Assembly: GCF_900114785.1 (NCBI RefSeq)
Contig: NZ_FOUG01000005.1
Span: 365,176 to 429,175 of the forward strand
Source: Variovorax sp. OV329
GTDB taxonomy: Bacteria; Pseudomonadota; Gammaproteobacteria; Burkholderiales; Burkholderiaceae_C
Reading direction: 5' to 3'
DNA: 64,000 nt
Shown: positions 31,844 to 39,198 of the stretch, piece by piece
How the letters are laid out: every line of letters starts with the position of its first letter
Numbering within the stretch: the first letter of the stretch is position 1
The notes under the pieces: model-generated
The model's database searches: none
The model's input: only the letters and a program-made list of their open reading frames with translations
Told to the model about the DNA's origin: nothing
Program-made: the position numbers and the translations under genes

Positions 31844-33097
31844 ATGAAGCTGGCCGTGGTGGGCGCCGGCTGGGCCGGCCTGGCCTGCGCCGTGCACGCC
31901 ACGCGCGCCGGGCACCAGGTGGTCGTCTTCGAGGCCGCCCGCACGCTAGGCGGCCGCGCCCGCCGCGTGGACGGCGACGAGGGCCTGGCCCTGGACAACG
32001 GCCAGCACATCCTGATCGGCGCCTACAGCGCCACCCTGGCCATGATGCGCGAACTCGGCGTCGATCCGGACGCTGCCCTGCTGCGCACGCCGCTGCAGCT
32101 TCGCTTCGCCGATGGCGGCGGCCTCGCCCTTCCCCGGCTGCCGGCGCCGCTGGACCTGCTCGCAGGCATCCTCTTCGGCGCGCGCGGCTGGACACTGCGC
32201 GACAAGGCTTCGCTTCTGCGCACCGCCCTCGGCTGGCGTGCCTCGGGCTTCCGCTGCGCACCGCAGGCGTCGGTGGCCGAGTTGTGCGCCGGCCTCACGC
32301 CGCGCGTGATGAAGGAGCTGGTCGAGCCGCTGTGCGTGTCGGCCCTCAACACGCCGGTGGACCAGTCCAGCGGCGAAGTCTTCCTGCGCGTGCTGCACGA
32401 CGCGCTGTTTTCAGGACGCGGTGGCGCCGACCTGCTGCTGCCTCGCGTCGACCTGGGCCGCCTGCTGCCCGACGCTGCCGCCGCCTGGCTCTCGCAGCAT
32501 GGCGCGCCACTGCGACTGGGCCGCCGCGTGCAGTCGCTGCAGGCCGACGGAGACCGCTGGCATATCGACGGCGAGGCCTACGACCAGGTGGTGCTGGCCG
32601 GCCCGCCCTGGGAGGCCGCACGGCTGGCGCGCGAAGCCAACCCGCACTGGGCCGCGACCGCCGAGGCGCTGCGCTATGAGGCCATTGCCACCGTCTACAC
32701 CCAGGGCGCGCTGCGGCCGCTCGCGGCGCCGATGGTCTCGCTTCGAAGCGGCCCTGGCGCGCCGGCGCAGTTCGTGTTCGACCGCGGCCAGCTCGGTGGC
32801 CCGCAAGGCCTGCTGGCCTTCGTGGTGAGCGCCAGTGCAACCGAACGGGAAGCGCTGCAATCGCAGGTGCTGGCCCAGGCCGCGGTGCAATTGCAGGAGA
32901 CGCGCCTGCGCGTGCTGCAGACGGTGGTCGAGAAGCGTGCGACCTTTGCCTGCACGCCGGACCTCGTTCGCCCACCCGTGCGCATCGCACCAGGCCTGCT
33001 GGCCTGCGGCGACTACATCGAGGGGCCCTACCCCGCGACCCTGGAAGGCGCGGTGCGAAGCGGCGCGGGTGCGGCGCTCCAGCTGGGCAGCGCCTGA
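31844..33097 (+). CDS. hpnE: Hydroxysqualene dehydroxylase HpnE
   Basis: A 417-residue FAD-dependent amine-oxidase-fold enzyme. The N-terminal Rossmann motif is AVVGAGWAGLACAVHA, followed by GGRARRVD and DNGQHILIGAY, which are typical of HpnE and phytoene-desaturase-like proteins. The C-terminal FAD contact is LLACGDYIEGPYPATLEGAVRSG. It reduces hydroxysqualene to squalene. Its last 70 bp overlap, in antiparallel orientation, the 3' end of the sigma-54 activator gene. Membrane-associated action is likely because the substrate is lipid. Confidence 0.93.
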   Translation: MKLAVVGAGWAGLACAVHATRAGHQVVVFEAARTLGGRARRVDGDEGLALDNGQHILIGAYSATLAMMRELGVDPDAALLRTPLQLRFADGGGLALPRLPAPLDLLAGILFGARGWTLRDKASLLRTALGWRASGFRCAPQASVAELCAGLTPRVMKELVEPLCVSALNTPVDQSSGEVFLRVLHDALFSGRGGADLLLPRVDLGRLLPDAAAAWLSQHGAPLRLGRRVQSLQADGDRWHIDGEAYDQVVLAGPPWEAARLAREANPHWAATAEALRYEAIATVYTQGALRPLAAPMVSLRSGPGAPAQFVFDRGQLGGPQGLLAFVVSASATEREALQSQVLAQAAVQLQETRLRVLQTVVEKRATFACTPDLVRPPVRIAPGLLACGDYIEGPYPATLEGAVRSGAGAALQLGSA

Positions 33098-34443
33098 GCC
33101 GCCATCTGCTCGTCCAGCGAGATGCGGTGCTTGTCCATCAGGCGGTAGAGCGTCATGCGCGACACGCCCAGCTCGCGCGCCGCATGGGTGATGTTGCGGC
33201 CCACCCGGTTGAGCGTGAGACAGATCACGTCCCGCTCGGCGGTGGTCCGCGCGGTGTTGAGCGCCACGCCCACCGCGCTGTCGGCCATCGACAGGCCCAG
33301 GTCGGCCGGCGCGATCAGGCGCCGGTCGGTCATGACCACCGCGCGCTGCACCCGGTTGTAGAGCTCGCGCACATTGCCCGGCCAGGCGTGCGCCTGCATC
33401 GCTTCCAATGACTGCCGGCTGAAGCCTCGGGCCCGCGTGCGGCTGGTGGACGCGCAGCGCTGGAAGAAGTGCTCGGCCAGCACCCGCACGTCCTCCATGC
33501 GCCGGCGCAGCGGCTGCACGTCGATGGACAGCACGTTCAGGCGATAGAACAGGTCTTCGCGAAAGCGCCCCACCGCCACCGCCTCGGCCAGGTCCACATG
33601 GGACGCCGCCACCACGCGCACATCCACCTTCAGGTTGCGCACCGCGCCCACGCGGATGATGGTCTTTTCCTGCAGGAAGCGCAGCAGGTTGGTCTGCAGG
33701 TCCAGCGGCAGGTCGCCGATCTCGTCCAGGAAGATGGTGCCGCCGTTGGCCGCCTCGATCAGCCCGTGCCGCTCCGACGAGGCACCGGTGAAGGCGCCGC
33801 GCTCATGCCCGAACAGCTCCGAATGGATCAGCGTCGGCGCGATGGCGCCGCAGTTGACCACCACGAAGGGCCCGGCCGCGCGCTGCGAGCACTGGTGGAT
33901 GGCGCGTGCAGCCAGTTCCTTGCCGCTGCCGCTCTCGCCGCCGATGAGCACCGGCGCATCCGTGGCAGACACCTTGCGGATCTCGGCGCGCAGCCGCCCG
34001 ATCACCGCGCTCTGCCCCACCATGCCCAGCGCGTCGTGCCCGCGCGCCTCGTTGCGCCGGCCCTGGCGCAGCAGCGCGCGCTGCTGCGCATGCAGCAGCA
34101 TCACCGACAGCGCGTGCCACTCCACTGGCAGGACCTGCTGGTCGAAGAAGCCGTCGAGCACCAGGTCGCGGAACTCGGGCACTTCCAGAGCCGGCGCCTC
34201 GCACAGCGCGATCCACTCGGTGGTATCCGAGGAATGCACCAGCGCCTCGATGGATGCGAGCGGCACGCCCGGCCCCGTCCCGACGATCAGCAGGCCCACG
34301 TTGAAGCTGCCATGTGCCAGCATGCGCTGGGCGGCGGCCACGCTGTGGGCATGAGTGACCGCCCAGTCGTGCGCCACGAGCTGGGCCGCAGCCTCGCTCG
34401 CATCGCCATCCAGCGTCAGGCAGAGAACCTCGGGCGGCGGCAT
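33028..34443 (-). CDS. Sigma-54-dependent activator (VpsR-like), probable regulator of the fibre cluster
   Basis: A 471-residue enhancer-binding protein. The N-terminal ~130 residues resemble a response-regulator receiver but lack a clear phospho-acceptor Asp. The AAA+ domain has Walker A GGESGSGKE, the sigma-54 contact loop GAFTGAS and Walker B GGTIFLDEIGDLPL. A C-terminal Fis-type helix-turn-helix (NITHAARELGVSRMTLYRLM) completes it. It stops inside hpnE on the opposite strand and lies 33 bp downstream of the FapF-like gene. ATG 34443 is used; a GTG at 34464 is possible. The -24/-12 promoter at 36346 and dyads between the fibre genes make it the natural candidate regulator of them. Confidence 0.88.
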   Translation of the reverse strand: MPPPEVLCLTLDGDASEAAAQLVAHDWAVTHAHSVAAAQRMLAHGSFNVGLLIVGTGPGVPLASIEALVHSSDTTEWIALCEAPALEVPEFRDLVLDGFFDQQVLPVEWHALSVMLLHAQQRALLRQGRRNEARGHDALGMVGQSAVIGRLRAEIRKVSATDAPVLIGGESGSGKELAARAIHQCSQRAAGPFVVVNCGAIAPTLIHSELFGHERGAFTGASSERHGLIEAANGGTIFLDEIGDLPLDLQTNLLRFLQEKTIIRVGAVRNLKVDVRVVAASHVDLAEAVAVGRFREDLFYRLNVLSIDVQPLRRRMEDVRVLAEHFFQRCASTSRTRARGFSRQSLEAMQAHAWPGNVRELYNRVQRAVVMTDRRLIAPADLGLSMADSAVGVALNTARTTAERDVICLTLNRVGRNITHAARELGVSRMTLYRLMDKHRISLDEQMAAQALPSWSAAPAPLRTAPSRVAG

Positions 34444-34476
34444 CGTGCAAGTCAATTGGCGCACAGGGTCTGGCTC

Positions 34477-35862
34477 TCAGAAGGACATGGGGACGCGCAC
34501 GGTCAGGCTCAGGTCGGGCGTGTCCTTGGTCAGGCCCGCCCCCACCGAGACGTTGATGTTGGTCTTGTCCGTCAGGCGGAAGGAGTAGCCAAGCAGCAGC
34601 GATGCCAGCTGGGTGCGCACCGAGCCGCGCACCGTCTGTCCGTTCTGCTCGGTCGGGCCGATCGAGTACAGCTCCACGCCCATGCTGAAGGAAGAGCGCT
34701 CGTTGATCGACAGGCCCATGCCGAAGTTCAGGCCCCACACGTCTCCCGGCTTGATGCTGCCCAGCTGCTCGCGCTGGTTGTCGAGCACCAGGCGGCTGAT
34801 GTTGTCGCGCGAGAAGTTGTAGGTGTAGCTCAGGCCACCGAAGAACACAGCCGGGTCGGTCGGGTAGAGCCAGGTGAGGCTGGGCTGCAGCGAATAGAAG
34901 CCCGAGCCGGTGGCCGCCTCCAGCGGCAAGCCGGTGCCGGTGGTGTTGCCCAGGCAGCGGGTCACGCAGTCGGTGATGACTTCGAAGGGATCGGTGCCGG
35001 TGCGCGACTTGAAGCGCAGCCCGCCCACCAGGTAGGGCCAGTTCTCCTTGGCGCTGAAGAGCTGGTAGCGCATGGCCAACTCGACGTCGCCGATGCCGTT
35101 TCCGCGGGTGGAGAAGACGTTGTCCAGCGCCGAGCCGGTGAATATCTCGCGGCTCACGGTCTGGTCGTCGCGGATCACATAGGGCACCTTCAGCTCCAGC
35201 TCGGCCTTGTTGGTGACGCCCCAGCGGCCGGTGAGCGTCGGGATGAAGGTGTTGCGCTTGACCTCGCGCACGTCGATCAGGCCGATGAGCACGGCCGGGA
35301 TCACCGTGTAGCCCACCAGGGCCACACGGTCGTTGGACGAGTAGTTGTATTGCAGCGAAGGCTCCAGCACGAAGTGGCCCTTCGGCGTGAGGATGCTGGG
35401 CTCGTCGAAGATCTGCGCCATGGGGGGCGCCTTGGCCTCCTCGGCCGGCGCCACACCCACCTGCACCGGCCGCTGGCCCTGGCTTGCGGCCTGCGCGCCG
35501 GCCTCGGCCGCAACCGCGGCACTCGCAGCGGTGCCGCTGCCGTCAGGCACCGGCGTGCCGGGCGGACGGACCGCGGGCTTGCGCGCCTCCTGGCGGGCTT
35601 CCTGCGGCGCACCGAGGCGGTCCTGCAGTTCCTTGTAGCGCTGCGCCTGCTCGGCAAGCTGGCTGCGCAGCTGCTCGATCTGCTGGCCCTGCACCTCGAC
35701 CTGCTGCTGCAGGGCATCGACGCGCTGGGCGGTTGGCACGGCATTGCGACCCGTGTTCCTGCCCGCCTGGGCCTGCTGCTGCGCGTGCGCGCCCATGCCT
35801 GCGCATGCCAGTGAAGAGCACAGCACAAGCAAGCGCCATTGGCGCCGGTCGGATGTCTCCAT
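34477..35862 (-). CDS. Outer-membrane beta-barrel with N-terminal coiled coil (FapF-like exporter)
   Basis: A 461-residue secreted protein. The signal peptide ends near GAHA-Q29. Residues ~46-82 form a Gln-rich coiled coil (VDALQQQVEVQGQQIEQL), then a Pro/Ala-rich linker to about residue 145, and from there a beta-barrel starting IFDEPSILTPKGHFVLEPSL and ending in the C-terminal Phe expected of BAM substrates (VRVPMSF). The coiled coil, linker and barrel match FapF, the trimeric channel that exports amyloid fibre subunits in Pseudomonas. GAGGGGG precedes the ATG. It is divergent from the Gly-rich gene. Homologues are often labelled only 'transporter'. Export of the neighbouring secreted proteins is inferred. 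Confidence 0.65.
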   Translation of the reverse strand: METSDRRQWRLLVLCSSLACAGMGAHAQQQAQAGRNTGRNAVPTAQRVDALQQQVEVQGQQIEQLRSQLAEQAQRYKELQDRLGAPQEARQEARKPAVRPPGTPVPDGSGTAASAAVAAEAGAQAASQGQRPVQVGVAPAEEAKAPPMAQIFDEPSILTPKGHFVLEPSLQYNYSSNDRVALVGYTVIPAVLIGLIDVREVKRNTFIPTLTGRWGVTNKAELELKVPYVIRDDQTVSREIFTGSALDNVFSTRGNGIGDVELAMRYQLFSAKENWPYLVGGLRFKSRTGTDPFEVITDCVTRCLGNTTGTGLPLEAATGSGFYSLQPSLTWLYPTDPAVFFGGLSYTYNFSRDNISRLVLDNQREQLGSIKPGDVWGLNFGMGLSINERSSFSMGVELYSIGPTEQNGQTVRGSVRTQLASLLLGYSFRLTDKTNINVSVGAGLTKDTPDLSLTVRVPMSF

Positions 35863-36438
35863 GAGCCCCCTCGGCAATTGTTATTGAATGCTCGAGGAGG
35901 CAGCGTAAGCCTTCCCTATGAAGTCCAGAAGACGCAATGTGCAAACAAAAGTAATCAACTTTCAACAACAAATGGCTTGAAAAGGAGCGACTGTCACATC
36001 GCCGAGTCAATGCCCGTCGAGCATTGCACCTCGGACTCGCGTGCGTCGCGGGCATGGTGCACGCTCTGCGGCGATGCACGAGGCCGCGGCGCCTACATCC
36101 AAGGGCCGTCTCACTGCCGTGACAGTCACGTCGGCGTAACGAAGCCGGCTTTGCGCCCATGTGCAACAGGACAGCCTTGCGCTTGCCGTGTGTGGGCCAT
36201 CACCTGCGTCAACGCAGCGTGACACATGCGCCTCCTCCACGCGTCGAATTCGCCAGCGCTCACTACCTACTCAATTGCATGCAGCACGCGCCAAACCCGC
36301 ATGCCTCCTCGATAGCAAAGGCTTCTAAGACGCTGCCGATACGTACTGGCCCCGAAGTTGCAGAGCGCGACGGTCGACTTGCGTCCGTGCAGGTCGATCG
36401 CTTGTCCTTGCGTTTCATCAACCTAACCTGGAGCCTTC
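35863..36438. promoter_or_regulatory. 576-bp divergent control region of the fibre cluster
   Basis: No gene is supported here, and the base composition is visibly lower in GC than the flanks. It holds a sigma-54 promoter toward the Gly-rich gene (36346-36362) and two dyads, CGTGACAGTCACG (36118-36130) and CTGCGT-CA-ACGCAG (36204-36217). GTGACA/TGTCAC words recur at 35992-35997, 36119-36124 and 36219-36224. Two weaker -24/-12 matches toward the FapF-like gene have their GC/CC pairs at 36163/36175 and 36185/36197. The dyads lie 130-250 bp upstream of the promoter, where activator sites are expected. Confidence 0.5.
36346..36362 (+). promoter_or_regulatory. Sigma-54 (-24/-12) promoter of the Gly-rich gene
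   Basis: CTGGCCCCGAAGTTGCA matches CTGGCACG-N4-TTGCA. The GG and GC pairs are exactly 10 bp apart and the -12 element TTGCA is perfect. Transcription would start near 36373, about 66 nt before the ATG at 36439. A sigma-54 activator gene is part of the same cluster. Confidence 0.7.
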
Positions 36439-38028
36439 ATGAAAAAGACACTCTTAGCGTCTGCGATCGCCTTGGCATTCGGGGTCTGCGGCTCGGCTTT
36501 TGCCACGGCCAATGACCAGACAAGCGGCGACGGAGGGACGAACACATCGACGGATACGACGACAGTGACGGTGACTGCCCCTGACAGCAGCAACAACAGC
36601 CGCAGCGACAGCAGCAACAACAGCCGCGCCGACAGCAGCACGCACACCCGCACGGGCGCCGCGAATGCCAATGCCGCCCGCTCGGCCGCACTGAACAACG
36701 GCTCGACCGGCACGTTCAGCAATGCGTTCAACACCACGCATGTCGTCGCGCTGAGCAAGCTCGAAGGCACGGTGACGGGCAACACCATTTCCGGCATCGG
36801 GAACACGGCCTCCAACGGGGGTTCGGCCAATGGCGGCAGTGGCTACGGCGGTCGCGGCGGCACCGGCCAGGGCGGCCAAGCCAGTGGTCAGGGTACCGGC
36901 GGCAATGGTGCCGTGGGCAACGGTGCAGTGGGCGCGGGAGGCGGAAACGCCTCGAACGGTGCGATCACGCATGGCAGCGCGACCAATGGCAGTTCCGGTG
37001 ATGCCGGCAACGGCGGACGCGGCACGGGCGGCAGCGCCAGTGGCTCGAGCGAAAGCGGAAGGGCCTCCTCGAGCGGCGGCGGCGGCGGAACCGGCGGCGA
37101 CAGCGGCAACAGCGGTCGCGGCGGAAGCAGTGGCAGCCTCGCGGCAGGCGGCGGCGGCGATAGCGGCCGCGGCGGAAGCAGTGGCAGCCTCGCGGCGGGC
37201 GGCGGCGGCGATAGCGGCCGCGCCGGAAGCAGCGGCAGCCTGTCGGCCGGTCTGGGCGGCAGGAGCGGCGGCGGTGGTGGCGGCGGCAGTTCCGGCTCGA
37301 CCTCCGGCGGCAATGGCGGCAATGGTGGCGACGGCGGCTTGAGTGCCGGCGGCGCAGGCGGTGCAGGAGGCGCAGCAGGTGCCAGCGGCACGGCAGGCGC
37401 AGGCGGCGCGAGCGGCACGGGCGGCACGGGCACTGGAACCAGCACGGCTGGTGCGGGCGGTGCGAGCGGTGCAGGCGGCGCGGGCACTGGAACCAGCACG
37501 GCTGGTGCAGGCGGCGCGAGCGGCGCGGGCGGCGCGGGCACTGGAACCAGCACGGCTGGTGCAGGCGGCGCGAGCGGCGCGACCGGCGCAGGCGGTGCGG
37601 GCGGTTCAGGCGGTGGCGGCGGTGCGGCGACCAGCACCTCCGGCGGCACACGCACGGCTGGCGCAGGCACCGGCGGTGCGGGCGGCACGAGCACGAACGG
37701 CAGTGCCACCAATGGCAGCGCCAGCAACGGCAACAACACGGCTGGCTCAGGCGGGTCCGGTGGCAGCGGCACCGGCGGCGCAGGCGGAGCGGGCAGCGGC
37801 GGAACCCAGACGGCCGCTGGCGGTACCGGTGGCGTCGGCAACGGCGGCACGGGCGGCGCGGGCGGGACGGTCTCCGTCAACGCCGGCACGTTCAACATGT
37901 CCAACACCATGACGAGCGTCGGCCAGTCGGCCGCGGGCGTGATGCTGGCCAGCCAGAACAGCGGCCTTGCCTCGCTGGTTCAGCAGAGCGTGAACGTCCA
38001 GGCCAACCTGTCGGTCGGCGGACCCTGA
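36439..38028 (+). CDS. Secreted Gly/Ala/Ser-rich repeat protein, candidate fibre subunit
   Basis: A 529-residue exported protein with signal peptide MKKTLLASAIALAFGVCGSAFA. After a Ser/Asn/Thr-rich stretch (DSSNNSR repeats, residues ~49-62) comes a short non-repetitive segment (~90-122) containing FNTTHVVALSKLEGTVTGN. A very long Gly/Ala/Ser/Thr region (~123-475) includes three 17-residue repeats of type GRGGSSGSLAAGGGGDS and three 18-residue repeats of type GTGTSTAGAGGASGAGGA. The C-terminal ~50 residues are ordinary in composition and contain SQNSGLASLVQQSVNVQ. GGAG precedes the ATG. By position between a FapF-like channel and a C39 peptidase it could be the amyloid or fibre subunit (FapC position), but its repeats do not resemble the Asn/Gln-rich FapC repeats. 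Homologues may be labelled adhesin. Confidence 0.7.
   Translation: MKKTLLASAIALAFGVCGSAFATANDQTSGDGGTNTSTDTTTVTVTAPDSSNNSRSDSSNNSRADSSTHTRTGAANANAARSAALNNGSTGTFSNAFNTTHVVALSKLEGTVTGNTISGIGNTASNGGSANGGSGYGGRGGTGQGGQASGQGTGGNGAVGNGAVGAGGGNASNGAITHGSATNGSSGDAGNGGRGTGGSASGSSESGRASSSGGGGGTGGDSGNSGRGGSSGSLAAGGGGDSGRGGSSGSLAAGGGGDSGRAGSSGSLSAGLGGRSGGGGGGGSSGSTSGGNGGNGGDGGLSAGGAGGAGGAAGASGTAGAGGASGTGGTGTGTSTAGAGGASGAGGAGTGTSTAGAGGASGAGGAGTGTSTAGAGGASGATGAGGAGGSGGGGGAATSTSGGTRTAGAGTGGAGGTSTNGSATNGSASNGNNTAGSGGSGGSGTGGAGGAGSGGTQTAAGGTGGVGNGGTGGAGGTVSVNAGTFNMSNTMTSVGQSAAGVMLASQNSGLASLVQQSVNVQANLSVGGP
37121..37273 (+). repeat. Three tandem 51-bp coding repeats
   Basis: The sequence starting GCGGAAGCAGTGGCAGCCTC recurs with 51-bp spacing (37121, 37172, 37223) inside the Gly-rich gene. 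It encodes 17-residue units. The first two copies are nearly identical and the third is diverged, suggesting recent duplication. Confidence 0.8.
37431..37592 (+). repeat. Three tandem 54-bp coding repeats
   Basis: CACTGGAACCAGCACGGCTG occurs at 37431, 37485 and 37539, exactly 54 bp apart, encoding 18-residue units. Near-identity at the DNA level indicates recent expansion and likely length variation between strains. Confidence 0.85.
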
Positions 38029-38052
38029 GGTCCAGGCCCGCAGGGCATGAAT

Positions 38053-38088
38053 GCCGCGCGCGCCGCCCCGCCCGGGCGGGCGCGCGGC
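38053..38088 (+). terminator. GC-rich hairpin between the Gly-rich gene and the downstream operon
   Basis: GCCGCGCGC (38053-38061) pairs with GCGCGCGGC (38080-38088), and the loop contains another self-complementary block (CCGCCCGGGCGG). It has no T-tract, so it may stabilise the upstream mRNA end or lower downstream expression instead of ending transcription outright. Confidence 0.45.
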
Positions 38089-38134
38089 GTCATGGCGTCG
38101 AAAACGAGAGCGCCAACGTCGAGGAACAACGGTC

Positions 38135-38506
38135 ATGAAGATCCGGATATCCCTAGCGAGCGCCTGCTTCGCGCTGGTCGCGATGGCTGCAGCACCCGTG
38201 CAGGCCCAGACGTCGATCGCCGCTGCCAGCGACCCGTCCACGGTGGCGGACCCTGGCAGCACCCTGTTCGCCCAGCCGGTCGGCAGCGACACGCTTGCCT
38301 CCTTCCGTGGCGGCGCACAGGTGCGCAACAGCATGACGCTGGACGGCGTCACCGCGGACAACTCGGCCTACCAGGTCAACACGGGTTCCAACTCCATCGG
38401 CTCCGGCTCCTTCTCCAACATGAGCGGGCTGCCGATCGTGATCCAGAACTCGGGGGCCAACGTGCTGATCCAGAACGCGGTGATCCTCAACGTGCAGATG
38501 GAATGA
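38135..38506 (+). CDS. Small secreted protein with DTLxSxRGG motif
   Basis: A 123-residue protein with signal peptide MKIRISLASACFALVAMAAAPVQA. Residues 51-60 read SDTLASFRGG, a double-glycine motif followed by AQVRNSMTLDG. The C-terminal third is Asn/Ser/Ile-rich and ends IQNSGANVLIQNAVILNVQ-ME, resembling the C-terminus of the Gly-rich protein. GAGGAA precedes the ATG. Its stop overlaps the C39 peptidase start (ATGA), so the two are translationally coupled. It may be a minor fibre subunit or nucleator (FapB/FapA-like position) processed by the peptidase. The functional role is inferred from context only. Confidence 0.7.
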   Translation: MKIRISLASACFALVAMAAAPVQAQTSIAAASDPSTVADPGSTLFAQPVGSDTLASFRGGAQVRNSMTLDGVTADNSAYQVNTGSNSIGSGSFSNMSGLPIVIQNSGANVLIQNAVILNVQME

Positions 38507-39198
38507 CGCGGCCGGCCATGCGCAGCCCGCTCTTCCTTGCACTGCTTGCAGCCGCGGCCACCTCGGTGGGCGCGCAGCAGGCCTACATGCCCAGCATGGG
38601 CGGGGGCGACTACACCCTGCCCATCACGAGCATGAAGCAGTCGCGCACCCGCACGACGCTGATCCAGAAGTACGACTTCAGCTGCGGCTCGGCGGCCATC
38701 GCCACGCTGCTGACCCACCACTACGGCTACCCGGTCACCGAAGAAACGGTGTTCCAGGGCATGTACAACACCGGCGACCAGCAGAAGATCCAGCGCGAGG
38801 GCTTCTCGCTGCTGGACATGAAGCGCTTCCTGGCCGACAACGGCTTCGACGCCGACGGCTTCCAGCTGCCGCTGGACAAGCTCAACGAGGCCCGCGTGCC
38901 GGCCATCGTGCTCATCAACGAAAGCGGCTACCACCACTTCGTGGTGGTCAAGGGCCTGGACGCCCAGCGCATCCTGATCGGCGACCCGGCACGCGGCACC
39001 CGCACCATGTCGCGCCAGGACTTCGAGGCGCGCTGGCAGAACAACCTGCTGTTCGTGATCCACAACCAGATGGACCGCGCGAAATTCAACGTCGCCGCCG
39101 AATGGAAGGTGACGCCGCGCGCGCCGCTGGGCGACGGCATTCCGCGCAGCAGCATGATGGACTACACCCTGCCCAAGATGGGACCGGGAGATTTCTGA
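38503..39198 (+). CDS. Periplasmic C39-family cysteine peptidase (FapD-like)
   Basis: A 231-residue exported peptidase with signal peptide to about residue 24 (SVGA-Q). The C39 fold is recognisable: oxyanion Gln55 and nucleophile Cys61 in QKYDFSCGSAAIATLL, catalytic His145 in GYHHFVVVKG and Asp161 in LIGDPARG. C39 enzymes usually cut after double glycine. Here the enzyme is free-standing and secreted, like FapD in Pseudomonas, not fused to an ABC exporter. A second ATG at 38518 is possible. It overlaps its neighbours on both sides (ATGA and TGATG), and both neighbours carry a DTLxSxRGG site, the likely substrates. Confidence 0.88.
   Translation: MTRPAMRSPLFLALLAAAATSVGAQQAYMPSMGGGDYTLPITSMKQSRTRTTLIQKYDFSCGSAAIATLLTHHYGYPVTEETVFQGMYNTGDQQKIQREGFSLLDMKRFLADNGFDADGFQLPLDKLNEARVPAIVLINESGYHHFVVVKGLDAQRILIGDPARGTRTMSRQDFEARWQNNLLFVIHNQMDRAKFNVAAEWKVTPRAPLGDGIPRSSMMDYTLPKMGPGDF

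Noticed and set aside
37121..37592. Possible CRISPR-like array because of regularly spaced repeats
   Set aside because: Repeats are directly adjacent, divisible by three and in frame, with no unique spacers and no cas genes. They are coding repeats.
36888..37910. A 340-codon Pro/Leu/Val-rich frame on the minus strand
   Set aside because: It is the exact antisense of the Gly-rich repeat region (Gly codons read as Pro), with no signal peptide or ribosome site.
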